Shown piece after piece: positions 47,701 to 60,450 of a DNA stretch of 64,000 nucleotides. The stretch spans positions 3,534,001 to 3,598,000 of the forward strand of contig OX387202.1 of NCBI GenBank assembly GCA_947561715.1, in the 5' to 3' direction. Below the pieces are notes generated by a model, which saw only the letters and a list, made by a program, of their open reading frames with translations, made no database searches and was not told the DNA's origin. Source of the stretch: Ascidia mentula. Its lineage: Eukaryota; Chordata; Ascidiacea; Phlebobranchia; Ascidiidae. Positions within the stretch are counted from its first letter, which is position 1; each line of letters opens with the position of its first letter. Made by a program: the position numbers and the translations under genes.

Positions 47701-50073
47701 ATCCATCATAACGGCGCTGGAACACCTGGTATTTATCATAACCAAGGTAAGATGTTCAGACAACAACTTTACATGTAAACGTCCACCGAACTCTTCCCAA
47801 CAATTAAACTTAGGATACAGTTTCAGCCTCGAGAGGCAAACTTACCAGCCAAGCTCCACCATCCATGTCGCAATATCCATGGAAAGTCAGAGGATAAGTT
47901 AAATTGTAGACTCCGCTTACGTTAAGGCCGTTTTGTAACGCGTCCTTGCAGGTTGGAAACGAACCTAGGTTTCGAACACCATGAACACTGTTATTAAATT
48001 GCATTCCTTTCATCCAAAAAGAACCAAACACAAAACTACAAAATCTTACCTTTTTCGCAATGTGATCCACTGTACCCGTGGGCACATGAACAATTGTAGG
48101 AGGTTTTTGTATCCATGCAAGTTCCATTGTTCTGGCAAATACCAGGATTTTGTGCACAGAAATCTGGATCTAAAAAGGAATCAAGTTTCATGATCTGAAT
48201 TTGCATTATTACTCCAAGGGAAGAGTTGACTTCACGGCCCTACACACACACAGGTGATTGATGTTTAAAAGTGGGTTTTATTTAGTCCGTATTTCAATGA
48301 TATTTACTGTCACGCACGCGAGGCAATTTCGTTTAGCTGGTTGTCATTTAGGATAGCATGTGGCATCCTCAAATTAATGACATTAAATTTTCTCTTTTTT
48401 TCTACTGACCGGTTACAAATGCATCACGGACTCTAACCGGTTCGTGGCCTGGAGATTGGAATCCCTGTATTTGAATATTGTAAAAACAATGTCAAACTTA
48501 CAACATTCAATGCCATCTCCGGTGTAGTTTGCGTTGCAAGAACATTGAAAACTGCCGACGGTGTTGATGCAAGTTGCATGTTGATGACAGTTGTACATTA
48601 CATTCGCGCATTCGTTTATATCTGAATATGATAATTACGATCAATTTCAGTGGACTGTTACATGTTGAGTGGCATTTAGCTCCGAAGATAAATGCGGGCA
48701 TGAACTTCATTAAGAACAGCAACTTCAACACGGCTATAAGTGAAAGTTCGTAAGGCCGAAAATTCAGATCTATCAAATATTCTGCTGCTTAAACATGAGA
48801 AACAATACAACATGAAATAAGTAACATTTTCTTCCTGTTGGTTGACGTCAGCTAAGAAAAGATTGGCGCCAGAATCAATGTGAGTTGTAGCGTATTATTT
48901 TTAAAGCGTAATTTGCACTTTCAAATCGTTTACGACTTACTTGGCACATTTAGCACCAAATGTTCCAGCTTTCAGGGCAATTTCTTACCTATTTCACAGT
49001 CTGACCCAATCAACCCGGGGTTGCAAGAACAATGTTGGTCGTTAACTCCAGACAAACATTCACCGTTGTTAGAAGAAGTTCTCCAACAATCTTCATCTGA
49101 AATATTGATTGAAAAACAAGCGTTATTTCATTGATCACTTCTTTTCACTTTCAATCCCTGTTTATCTGTTAGAAGGCTTTTTGTTAACTTACGAGTGAAC
49201 GAAAAGTATTGACTTGATGAACCACACGATTTGCTGGTTACACCATCCTTGGTCGAACCAATAAATGAGCGCCTTCCGTTTCTAGAATAAAACGTCACGT
49301 ATCCTCCACTTCCTGAAAATATTCATGGTTGATTCAAACAAACCACAAAGTGTTAATTACACCAACTTACGCGACAAGATACCAGCGTGAATGGCAGAGG
49401 CACAAACCGAGGAATTCTTGTTGTACGAATTTGTTCCACAGACGTAGTTGGACGAACAACCAGGTGGAAAAAATACATCAGTTACAGAAAACTCACTGTT
49501 TCCTGTCGTGCTGCATTTTACTATATTTACATAAATAGTAATTATTTATTCTGACCAAAAGCTACCCGTGGGATAGCTTACTTTCAAATGTGTACGACCA
49601 TCTTGCAGACGAACAAGATTTGCTTCTCACCCCGTTCCTGTCCAATCCTTTATATTCATGTATTGGATCACTTTTGTATACTTCAAAGTAGCCTCCATCA
49701 TCTTTACAAAAATGTTTGGTTTGAGTTCATATCAAAGAAAATCTGGTAAACATGCCAGGGTACTGTCACTGTAACTTACTATCCATCAGTCCTGCATGCA
49801 TTGCAGCCAGACAAAGGGGACCAGAGGCGTAATCATCACTTCCACACAAATCCGAATATTGTCTCAAGCAGTTGGGTGGGCAGATTACTTTTGAAATTGA
49901 GTGATTTAAATCTGATAACTTTGTGTCACACGTTGCTGTGGAAACGAAATATTTAGTAGACTTTAGTAGACGAAAATTTTATGAGTAAATTTGAAACGCA
50001 GCAACGAATTGCATTGATTCTTGCATTGCAGATAACAAAGCAGGAAAGCTTGCAAATAATACTTTAACATCAT
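44764..50073 (-). CDS. gene B: paralogue of gene A, signal-peptide exon cut off from its splice donor
   Basis: Exons corresponding to A's 2-13: 49935-49780, 49701-49582, 49520-49371, 49312-49193, 49096-48989, 48621-48502, 48169-48050, 47964-47846, 47725-47629, 47340-47241, 45352-45215, 44947-44764. All have GT-AG ends and matching phases; length changes are multiples of three. They give LCCL-LCCL-EGF-cbEGF-EGF-fibrinogen domain, ending KMKVKCE as in A. The signal-peptide exon (ATG at 50073) is readable ([16 protein letters not shown]), but the 9 bases that include its donor are missing near 50001, so the normal join cannot form. EGF 1 has also lost a Cys ([11 protein letters not shown] against [11 protein letters not shown]). 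It may use another first exon, be secreted poorly, or be a young pseudogene. The fibrinogen region is as conserved as in A. Confidence 0.85.
45726..46395. mobile_element. hAT-like non-autonomous element in intron 11 of gene B
   Basis: Ends CAGTGGTTTTTAACC and GATAAGAACCACTG, the hAT-type inverted end, with the exact 8-bp duplication GCCTAAGG at 45718-45725 and 46396-46403. Copy A of the gene family has the uninterrupted site (ataaggaaataag, near 20033). Copy C has the same insertion (58146-58816). No transposase. It contains a second element, 45896-46273. Confidence 0.88.
45896..46273. mobile_element. 378-bp TA-inserting MITE nested in the hAT-like element
   Basis: Ends CCGTATTTATTCGA and the complement TCGAGTAAATACGG, flanked by TA on both sides. 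Block C has the undisturbed site (caattaccaataagtgtac at 58307), showing insertion after B and C split. Inside are short repeats of the taagccgccctcgaatg type. TA duplication suggests Tc1/mariner-type mobilisation, but the superfamily is inference. Confidence 0.88.
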
Positions 50074-52940
50074 TGCTATATAAAATGAAAGAACACACGG
50101 TACAAGTAAACAAGAAATTTAAAGGTTTGAAGCAAATTAAAAATCGCAATAATAATAGTTTTATCTCGTATATATTTCCGTATATTCCTTTGTTCATAAA
50201 AAGCTCTGAACACTGAGTTCAAAACTTCGTATCTACTGGCAAAACCTCAACCTACTGATATCTGTTCATTTGTTTCAATAAGCTCTAATTTACAATTGTT
50301 TATAAAGATGACGAAACGACGAAATTTTTGGTTTAATTAACTGCAACTTAAATTGTTAATGACCATCACCCATTCGTGACAGACGCTGTGTGCAATCAAT
50401 TACTTTGCTTCTCGCGACGTTCATTTCATGACGCTTATTTCAAATGGATGAAGTTTGCTAAATATAAGCATATATTGAAAAGGTTTAATGTCCCACAATT
50501 CATCATTCAGTCTTATGCTATCTCCCCTATTAATCGTCTAAATTAAAACCATTTCTTCCTCATCAACGAATTGCATTCATTTTGTTGCTGCGACAAAAAC
50601 TAAATGTCTTGCAAACACGCTCCGAAATTCCATTTATACTTTCACCCAGCACACAGAACATAACACACTGTTTTTAATATAGAGCAACGTAACGCGACAG
50701 CAAGGCACCACGGAACTGGAGAGGTTTCTAATTAAACCAAAAACACAATGTACTCCCAACACCTTTAAGCTGAACAAAAATAACACATTCACCAAGCTGG
50801 TTTTGCGAAATCATCTGATGCAAAACGATTGTTCCATTCAACGATAAATTGTTGCAAGCGCGCCTAAAACACCCCCCACAACATTAGACAGAATATAGAA
50901 CACAACATACAATTACTTTGGACATTTAGTGATTTAAATCCGACAACATTTTGACACACGACGATGCGTTTAAAGAGGAAATATATTTAATTACTTTGGA
51001 GTCTTTTGAAAGGTTTCTTTTCCATCATTTCCTCGGCTAAATTCCCACATTGCTGACCGGTCAATAGCATTGCATTCATTTTGGTGATGCGAGTAAACCG
51101 TCAGTATTTTATAAAATTTTTAAGTAACACTTTAATAATAAAACCAAATTTTGTTTAGAAAAAGGAATCCTGTCTCACTATGAATAATAATCCAAACCCG
51201 AAAACCACATAAACTTTGCTTTTACCACAAAATTTCTTGCAAACGCTCTCTAAAATTTCACCTAGCCGTCACCCAGCCTTTCTTCTCGTGTAATTTGTTT
51301 GCCAATATATAATTTTAATTCTTACGTAAGCCAAGTGTTCCGCAACCTTTTGTTTGTGACATCATAGTTTCAGTAAGTTAAACGTTATGATGTCATAATA
51401 GAAGTTGTCGTAAAAATGTCATTTTGGTTCAGAGCTATACCTTCACCCAGCACACAGAACATAACACACTATGATTGCTACATAAAATGACAGAACATCG
51501 GCTACAAGTAAACAGGAAACGTAAAGATATCAAGAATATTAAAGTTAATTTGCGCCTAAATAAAGGACAAGTTTCTGCAAATATTTTAAATTCACCAAGC
51601 AAGCAATCGCAACATTAATAGTTTTATCTCGTAAACATCCCCGAAAATGATTTGCGATGTATTTTTCTATTATAAATATTCCTCTGTTAATAAAAGGTCT
51701 GCACTCTGAGTTCAAAGCTTCGTATCTGCTGGTAAAACCTCAACCTACTGATATCTGTTCATATGTTTCAATAAGCTTTAACCGTTAATTACAATTGTTT
51801 TAAAAGATGACGAAACGACCAAACCATTTTCAGATGACGGACTGATTTTTAATTAAATCAACTCTAACTGAAATTATTAATGATCATCACCCATTCGGGA
51901 CAGACGCTGTGTGCATAACCATTAGTTCAATCAATTACTTTGGTTTTCGTGACGTATATTTGATGACGTGTATTTCAAACGGATGAATATTGCCAAATAT
52001 AAGCATATATTGAATAGGTTTAATGTCCCACAATTCATCATTCAGTCATATGCTACGTCATCCATTTCCACACAGATCAAGGCTGAAAAACATCCAACAA
52101 ACTTAAAGGTAATCAGACTGAAGGTTTGTCAGTAACTTGGCAATTACTTTCAAAATTAAGAGAATTCACGCGAACACAAGCAAAGTAATTAGAGCTTTGA
52201 ATTCTTTCGACAACGTTCTTTTCCATCGTTCAATCGTCTAAATTTAAATCATTTCTTCCCCATCAACGAATTGCATTCATTTTGGTGCTGCGACAAAAAC
52301 TAAATGTCTTGCAAACGCGCATCATTTGAAAGGTTTCTGCGCCATCGTTTTCTCGACTAAATTCACACATTGCTGGTCCTGTGCCGGTACCTTTCCTCTT
52401 TAAACTTTGACATTTTTGCCTACAAAAAATTCATTCTCGCAACCGGAATCCCTGTGGAAGTCCGACTTATGGCCCCACCCTCTTAAAACTCGACACCTCC
52501 AAAAGGCCCAGCCTGCGGGGGTGTCGCAGTTCTTCCAAACTCCCACAATCTTCGAATTCTTAATTCCGTTTCTGACTCTGACGGTCGCACCATTGTGGCC
52601 GAAACAATATATACGCACCATCTGGCTCAAATCACTATACATTCTCAATTAAAAATTCTTCGGTTTTCTCTACTCTTACATTTCTTCTACCCACCACACA
52701 TTACTGGCATCTCATAGCTTGTATGCGTTGTGCGTACCACCCATCACGTCCCGTGCTGTCTTACCTGAAGCTGCATCTAAAGAGGTATGACGTCACTAAG
52801 TGTGTAAATAACTTTATCCAATGTAGAGTTTGCGGAACCCTTAACACAAAAGGTTTACTAAATTTTTGGGTTCTTTGTTAAGTTAAACAAATAAATTTCA
52901 TAAAACCTCTAGCTTTCTTAAAAACATCAACTCAGAACTT
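50074..52940. other. upstream region of gene B: duplicated units, no gene
   Basis: Contains copies of the gene A upstream units (50610-51130, 52230-52370) and a duplicated stretch (50075-50580 against 51470-52250) that includes the leader just outside the signal-peptide exon but not the exon. Overlapping ORFs on both strands at 52400-52652 lie in GC-richer sequence without family likeness. Confidence 0.55.
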
Positions 52941-52945
52941 CCCTA

Positions 52946-54529
52946 ATGTCGCAGGTCCACGAACAAGTGATACAGGAACTTTACCCTCTATCTGATGACG
53001 TATTGAAAGATATCGCAGCTTTAAGGTTGCAATTCGCTGAAGGAAATTATCATCAAATCAATATTGAGTAAGTTTATTTAAGTGGAGCCGAAACTCTCAT
53101 CTTCATTGCTTCGTTCCGTTTAGCCAACAAAACGCATGAAAATATAAAAATGCCAATGGATTTTCAAAACTTCTTTTGCGAATATAAAACATGGATTTTT
53201 TTTTCCAGTGCTGACATCGGCAAATATTATCCAATCAACAAGTTGATGGCCGCTTACGAGATCACAAACGAAAACGAAGACTTCTACTTCAAACGAACCG
53301 ATTCTTTCTCGAATGAATTAAATGCAAACTCAATGCCAGCCAAGAAACGTTCTGTGAGTAAAGGTTTTTATTCGGTCTCAATTTGATTTTTTCGGTAATT
53401 AAGACGTTCTCATAAATTACGTAAAATTCCAAACTCGCCACGTAGATCTGCCCCCCTTCGAACACATCCTTTCATCCCATGCTAGTTATCCGTTCCCATG
53501 GGCGCCTGACTCGATAAACTTTGTGGTTTTATCGGTGCCCATGCCATTTTATTCCGCATATTTATTGTTCACACACGTTCAAGTCGTTTTTGTTCAAAAC
53601 AAAATTAAGTTATATTTGGACGTTGGCACCAACCGCGCATGAATCGTATTCCACAACTAATTGTCATTCTTTAAATCAGCTCGTATATTGATAGTTAGTA
53701 AAACAACAAAGAATTTTAATTTGTGGACGAAGCTAATTGAGGCCGAATCGTTAAAATTTAACAAATCATTTTTGTCAACGAAGAGTTTCGTCAGATTTTA
53801 ATTCTTTCAGGGTTCGAGTCTTTTTAACACGTTCCAGAAGAGAGGGATGAAGAAGGTGAAGGAGGAAGGTGAGAGCGGTGAGATGAAGAGGACTCTCTTC
53901 CTGGAGGAACTGCAGGATGTCAAATTCGTGTTCAAACTGGGTCACTCACAGTCCCTGGATCATTTCTCATATGAAAAGTAAGTTTGATCGAACACAATGG
54001 TTCGTTTTCAACGCGGGAAGACACGAAACTTGTTGGAGTTATTGGGTCTCAACGTATCGGTCTTATGAATATAATGCAGTTTATTTTACGAAACATAAAC
54101 TTATCATAACCATAGTAGTAGGGTAACGTGGAGGCCATATTTACCTGCAGTTTATTTGGCGTCAGAAAACAAAATTGTTGGTGAACTACGGCCCAAATGT
54201 TTGATTCGGTCAAATGCCCACTTACAAAAAAAGTTCTGAAATAGGGTTTCGGGTTTGCTGCGGCCGGTTTCGAATTCGGCTCTGACGTTTGAAAAGTCTC
54301 AGAACCACTGTTTCAAACAATTAAACAAGATTTTGCAGCTACATTCCTTGAGTTGAACATGTTATTGTGTCTTCCTCTCAGGATCCAGTCTTTCGGAGCG
54401 GCATCTGCGAATGTTTTCAGACTTCAGACCGAGTCAAGAGGGGACATTTCCTTCACCGCAGAACAAGTTAATGAGATTGTGAAACTCATGCGAGCTTACG
54501 TCACCGCCCTCTTCCGCCGAAAGCATTGA
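52946..54529 (+). CDS. four-exon gene for a 193-residue protein of unknown family
   Basis: Exons 52946-53067, 53209-53353, 53811-53977 and 54382-54529 have GT-AG ends (GTAAGT, GTGAGT, GTAAGT; TTCCAG, TTTCAG, TCTCAG) and join in frame. The protein starts MSQVHEQVIQELYPLSDDVL and ends VTALFRRKH. It is hydrophilic, with a lysine-rich middle (KRGMKKVKEEGESGEMKR) and no signal peptide, membrane segment or recognised domain, so probably cytosolic or nuclear. The last exon has an amphipathic stretch (FTAEQVNEIVKLMRAYVTAL). The start is chosen as the first ATG of the open exon; upstream exons are possible. Parts of its third intron are duplicated at 15960-16260 and 33560-33850, so fragments of this locus were copied with the zinc-finger and gene A flanks. 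I do not recognise the family. Confidence 0.75.
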
Positions 54530-57108
54530 AAGTTGACACCGAGCACTTTTATTGCGTTCAGATTTTAACGAAACTTTAGTATTTGTCGTTCTAGCCACAA
54601 ACTTGAATGTTAAAATCAGGGGTTTTCCACAGGATCACCATATGGACCACAGCGATCTATATCAATGGCTTCCACATTACCACACAATATTACCTTCGCC
54701 GATGCATGTTTTTGTGACATTACTAAGCAAAAACTTTCGTCGGTTGGGAGGATCCACAGAGTTAACCAGGGTGTCGCTATACCCGAACGAGCTCGCGAGA
54801 TGTTCCAAGTCTTTCACGTCCAGTAAGGTTTATTTACAGGATCATGTATCTTATAGTTTCGGCATACACGCTTACACCCACTCTCAATACTCCGCTCCAG
54901 TGTTTAAACCTTGCAGTGACGATTTTTATCTGTTTTGCCACTTTCACATGTTTTTTTCGCTAGTCATATTCTTTCTTGTCCTGAAGCACTTGGTGATCTT
55001 TTCTGTCTTTTTGTTTTCGGGAAACCAAATTCCATAACCATAGAAATCACTACCAGCGATAAAGTTGTCAGTCTCACTCATGGCATTTCAACTTGTGATT
55101 TGTAATTTCAAAATTATTTCACAATTTTTCGCCGCAATCATGAACCACACCCAAAACATTTGTTTCCGCTTAATTTTAACATCTAAATAACGTCATCAAT
55201 ACGACGACGTCACCACGTAACATGAAATATTCCAACCGCTTTCGTACCGATTGTTGTTAACTCTTTTATCCTTAGACTGCCTATCTTTTAACATTGTTAT
55301 CTGTCTAATATTATTTATTGTACATTTGCATGAATTTATTGCATGTTCGATTTGGTTGTTTTATAAACACAGTTCCTTGTATGTCTGCGGCAAGCCAGTT
55401 GAGGCCTGTGATGTCACAATTGCTTATTGTTACGTTCCACTTACTGCTATTGTTTCACTGTCGTTCGGTTTTGAAAAAGAAACAAACCCTGAATTGGGAT
55501 CGAAAAGAAATTCATATTTTGAGATCTTGTCGGAAAATTCTGGTTTTTAACATGGCCTGAAACTGACATCATGACCCTTGGTGTTTGGTGGCTGGAAATT
55601 CTATTTATCGAGTAATTTATTTCGGGTTCAGGAATCAATTCTACAAAACTTCACTCTCTCAATGCCATCTACATTCTGCCATGGAATGCAACCGGCAGAC
55701 GCATCAGACGCGTCTGTGTCCTCCACAAATTGCTGTGTTAAGTTTGGTTATTACACAAGAGTTTATAAGGTCTAACCTTGGGAGGTGACAAGAAAATGAT
55801 TTGAAAAGGAAAGCCAAAGCTAGTATGCTACTCATGCCGAAGCAAACGTTTCAAACACCACTGTGTTCATCACCAGTGCCAAGTAAGAATGAGTTGCAGC
55901 AAGGTGTGCGCAGAGGTAGGCAGGTAACTGAACAGACAAAAACAACAACACAAATAAAACACGTGACAGACGCCACTCGAAGGCCCACGGCCGTGACGTC
56001 ATCATTTGGGCTGCAATGAGGACCTGGGTGTTGACAAGAAACCTTGTTACACAATTTACCCTCACATTAAACCTTTCCCATAAGTCGGAGAAATGGCGCC
56101 GCGATATCCGCACATTTCTGTAAATATTAGCGGTGAATTGGCGTGACTGCATTTTTGGGGTTTATCAGAGAAAGCCAAACTGAACTGAATCAAATTTACT
56201 GACATCCTCGAATCAGAAATCAACTGTCAAATCTGATGGATCAATGTTTATATCTACATGGATTATCAACATAAAGCATGGAAACGGTTGCATGCGATAT
56301 TACAACAACGACATGATATACAAGGAATGATAAAACGGAATATGTTGTCAATATCTAATTGACACGTTGACATAATTCTATGGAAGAAGTGACATCCGAA
56401 ACACACAAAATGTAATAATAAGTAGTGTCGACGTCATAATTGCAATTATTATGTTGCATTTTTCTGGCATCAACCGTTTTTTATTAACGTCGGATAATAA
56501 TCACGCTGTAAACCAAGTTCAACTCATTTACGGCGAACGTGCTATTCGTTCGTTGACACTTCTAGCAACAAGCCGCCTTTTCAAATGAGTCACGTGGTAA
56601 TCCGAACTCAAATAACCCGGCATGTATTTTCTGTATAGGTCACATGCCTTGGCGTAAAAAAGATACGAAGGGACAGAGGACAAAGGACATATAGGACAGA
56701 AACTTTTTGTACGCGTGGTTTGTAACGTGTTATTGTTAATCCTCGTGCGCTTGTTTATTATGTATTAAACTGATCGATTGACTGTGGGTTTGATAGCAGC
56801 CTTTTTATCAGGAGTCAGATATACGTCAGTGTTATTATTTGTGTAGACGTTTTAAGTAACGCCCTACAAATACCATGATAATAACAAACATGCAGAAAGG
56901 TGAAGTTCGCTTTTATCACAAAAATTGTAAGGATTTGTGAAATAAATTCGGTTTGGTATAATTGCTTTCGTGTTATTTACGATTTCAAGCCTTTATCAAA
57001 ACTGGAAAAAGTATTTACAATGTCTGTCAATAATTGTAAATCAACACAACGTTGCTATGGTAACTAACGACGCAATGTTAATTTTCGTCACTTAAACCTC
57101 CCCAATAT
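54530..57108. other. duplication block C flank
   Basis: Aligns with 42505-44763. Contains a 161-residue open frame at 54552-55037 (C-terminal part conserved in block B at 42530-42809) and the exon-like unit at 55370-55550. The long frame is hydrophobic at its end and may simply be 3' untranslated sequence of the four-exon gene. Confidence 0.5.
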
Positions 57109-58145
57109 TTACTCGCATTTCACTTTCATCTTAGAACTCATTATTCCGCCATATGAGTTTTTCCATGTATACCAACTCATAGTGTTGCTACCAGGAGAAG
57201 TTCTCGACCACGGACCATTGAGGGTGGCACGAGAACACTGAAAATGCCACCAAGCTCCACCAAAATACACAGCACAATTAGCTGCATACCTGCAATTATA
57301 ATTAAGTCGGTTGTCAACAACTCTGTGTTACAACTTATTTAAACTCAGTTAAAACTTGTGCTTAACTAAAACTTTAACGCAACCCCCTGTTTCAGAGCAA
57401 TTGATTTGAAGAATTGTTGATTTGGGGTAGGCGGTTAACTTTGTCAACGAAAATCAACTAATTTGAGGAAATGCATTTTATCTTTTTTAAAACAACTAGA
57501 TTTACTTCGTTAGTAAAACAGAAATATAATCAGACACGTTGTATCATTATTACTCACTCATCATTGTCTCTGTTGCGTGTTGAAAATCTCATCCCGTTTA
57601 GACTGTGGAATCCAACCATGGCATCTCCGATATTCCCCGAATATCCGGATATAGTAATTGTGTAAGAACTTCCTTCATCGCCAATGCTGAAAGTACTGAA
57701 AACAACAATGTCATAATGTTTAATTTAATGCAAAGTAATTTAAATAACAACGGATAATTTGTTGTTTTAAATCAATCCGCTTACATTGGTTTGTTGCTCA
57801 TGGAAATGATTGTTAAACATAAAACCTTTTATGACGTAATAAACGACATGTGTCATACATTGTGTTGTGTTGTGTGGGATAATTATTTGTCAACTAAGCA
57901 ATAAACACAGAGTGGGATTAGTAGTTTTGAGAAGGAAACCCAGATATTTTTCAACTTTAAGTTCACAAACGACTGGAGGATTACAAGGAGGCTTTATTGT
58001 AGCTGAAGAACAAAGCGGATAAATCTAACTTTCCAGTCAAGATGCAACGTTTTGGCAAAGGTCAGTACAAGATTTTACCACAAGGGCTTGGGCAACAACG
58101 ACCGCATAAACTCGTCTGGGCAACAGATTTTCCTTAACCTTTTTT

Positions 58146-58816
58146 AAGTGGTTCTTAACCTTTTTTATGTCATTTCCCACTTCCAGTGTAAACGGAATCC
58201 TTATTTCCCACTGGTATTTACATTTTTTAACTAAGAATTTAGTTATTGTATTTTCGCTATATCTGTTATACTTTTTTAACTTTTTCTACCGCATGGCATT
58301 ACCAATTACCAATAAGTGTACAACACACAGTGAATACATATCATATTTCTTTTCCGACTATTTTTGTGTATTTCGGTGCCGACTAATTATCCACCTACAA
58401 CAGTGGTCATCAAACTGTGGTACGCGTACCACTAGTGGTACGCGAGAGCTTTTCAAGTGGTACGCGATTTAGTCTACTCTATATAATTTGCCGCACTTTG
58501 CAGAAGCCAAAACCGCTGCAAATACATGATGTCGGTTTTCTTTATTGTGCATCGCACTGTTGAAGTAATTCTGACATCGTGTATTCAACTGTGCAACAAT
58601 TTCACGTTGATACTATTGCGTCACAAATGCACAATAAAGAAAACCAAGCAGATATTGGCTAAATTGTTATTCATTGGTGTTATGTCATAACAGTTATGAT
58701 ATAGTAATACGGTGGTATGCAGTGTATTAAAAAACAAATGAGCGGTACGTGATTGGAAAAAGTTTGAGAAACACTGACCTACAACCTTTAAATTTCCCAT
58801 CAGATAAGAACCACTG
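58146..58816. mobile_element. hAT-like element, block C copy of 45726-46395
   Basis: Same sequence as in block B; right end GATAAGAACCACTG then GCCTAAGG. The left end has lost its first bases and its target repeat (aagtggttcttaacc). It was therefore present before B and C separated. It lacks the TA-MITE and instead contains the element at 58401-58776. Confidence 0.85.
58401..58776. mobile_element. 376-bp second hAT-like MITE, only in block C
   Basis: Begins CAGTGGTCATCAAACTGTGG and ends TTTGAGAAACACTG, with the 8-bp duplication ACCTACAA at 58393-58400 and 58777-58784. Block B shows the empty site (ccacctacaactcaaa, near 46368). No coding capacity. Confidence 0.9.
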
Positions 58817-59923
58817 GCCTAAGGAATTAACTCTGCAGGCCAATGCACCCATTTTCTGCATAGAGACCCAACAATATCCAATCAACCACGCAACGACCAG
58901 CAGCTAACCCAGGGGTGGGCAAAGAGAACAAAGAGTGTTTACACTATACAACTTATACACTGACAATCAAGTTGCGCTAGCGTCTTACACGTCGCGATTA
59001 CGGGATTTTTGTTGCCTCATTCAAAACATTGGGGGCCGAGCATGTTGGGCAGAAAATCGAAATTTCAAACACTGGATTATGCATGGGTGTTAGATGGAGA
59101 ATATAATAATCATTTTCATCCCATATATCGATGCGGGAGACAGCACTAATATTCACTGGATTGCTGTCATCAATTGTCAAACGGTTTGACCGTGGTCATT
59201 TTCGCTTGAACTGCGCAAAAAGGTGACGTTCGACCCAATCCGAGCCCCACTGAGCTCGGTCCTGGCAATCCGCGACCAAGCGATCGCGCAAACCTCAAAA
59301 GCGGTGATGTGGGGTCGTTACGAGTTGATTACCATCCCTATGTGTGTGCGGTATCTAAACTTTTTGTTTTCATAATTATTCCAAACCGAGTAAATGCATT
59401 GAAACACAGCAAGAATATTCTGTGTTGCTTCAAACTTAAAACCCGAATTTTGTGAATCTGACGTAATAAGGAGGGTATTTCCCTAATGACTTTTAAGATT
59501 TTGTTAGTTATGACGACCTGGCAGCATCAGGTAAATCATCGTTGGAACAATGGCATTAAATTGAAAACGTTAAACACGTCATAGTCTTACCTATACTCGG
59601 CAAATCCTTGACCTCCGGAAAAATCCTGAAGTTCAACACGAAGGCGACATCTAGTGGACGCACTGGTGATTTGATGCAGTTTCTCCAAACCTGATAAAAT
59701 TTGTTGGTTGTAATAATATTGCTGAAAACACTGGAATTTAAATTGAATTAACTGATACTGTTATAGTGACTCTAGGATTGTTACGAAGCGTACTTCAAAC
59801 GTTTTGCTTGGTTGGCCTGTATATTTAACTGGGTGTGTACAAGTAAAAACAATGTGTTCAGTAAATGTATTCAACCTAAAACAAAGCTGGAACTCCTGTT
59901 GCTGCCACAGGAATATTGCAATT

Positions 59924-60236
59924 TAAAATGTACCGCTCTTCTGGCATAAAATATACGTGCTCTGTTTTTACGACGTTCCGTCTGTCATTCAGCGAGACTT
60001 CATCAGGTATTGATGCCGCAATTTCAAAGTAAACTACACTAAAACATTTAGGGGCACAAAAAAGAAAAAAGGACACGTTGACACCGCTTGTCAGATCACA
60101 TGGCAGAGGCAAAACACGAAACACTGCGGGAGGCGCAACAGTTGCAACAAATTGTTATAAACTGCCGGAAAGTAGACACATTGTTCTTTGTCGTTGACGC
60201 ATCCACTGTTTTTGTGAATGTGAAACGACTCAAGAA
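59924..60236 (-). repeat. left inverted terminal repeat of the PLE
   Basis: About 310 bp, the inverted partner of 60838-61148 (shared gcgggaggcgcaacagttg, gacaagcggtgtcaacgtg and others, with scattered substitutions). Contains the 3' end of the GIY-YIG frame and a hammerhead-like motif in the same direction as the gene. Confidence 0.88.
59943..60017 (-). ncRNA. hammerhead-ribozyme-like motif, left arm
   Basis: Minus strand: GGCAT, CTGATGA, helix II GTCT...AGAC, GGAA where GAAA is expected, CGTC, then GCACGTA and ATGCC. One core A is replaced by G, which should weaken or abolish cleavage. Confidence 0.55.
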
Positions 60237-60450
60237 AGAGCCGCTTGGTGTGGTCCAACTACTTTTCCAGAACTTGGAAAGGGCTTTATCGAAGGCAACT
60301 TCGTGTCGCAGTGTCACCGCATGCTTGGCCAACGCAGTCTTGCTGGCATTTTTCGATGCGACATCACGGCGATGCTCTTTCAGTCGCGTCTTAAAGGCCC
60401 TTTTAGTTTCGCCGATGTAAATACCATCGCATTACTTGCATGGTATTAAA
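60096..60450 (-). pseudogene. GIY-YIG endonuclease part of the PLE
   Basis: Minus strand: MVCLIPCK, then CDGIYIGETKRAFKTRLKEH, then RRDVASKNASKTALAKHAVT. These are the GIY and YIG blocks and the following Arg helix of the nuclease that nicks target DNA for this retroelement class. One stop interrupts the visible frame. Confidence 0.85.

Noticed and set aside
52400-52652. Overlapping 81-82 residue ORFs on both strands
   Set aside because: No family, no splice partners, no conservation to compare; GC-richer composition explains the open frames.
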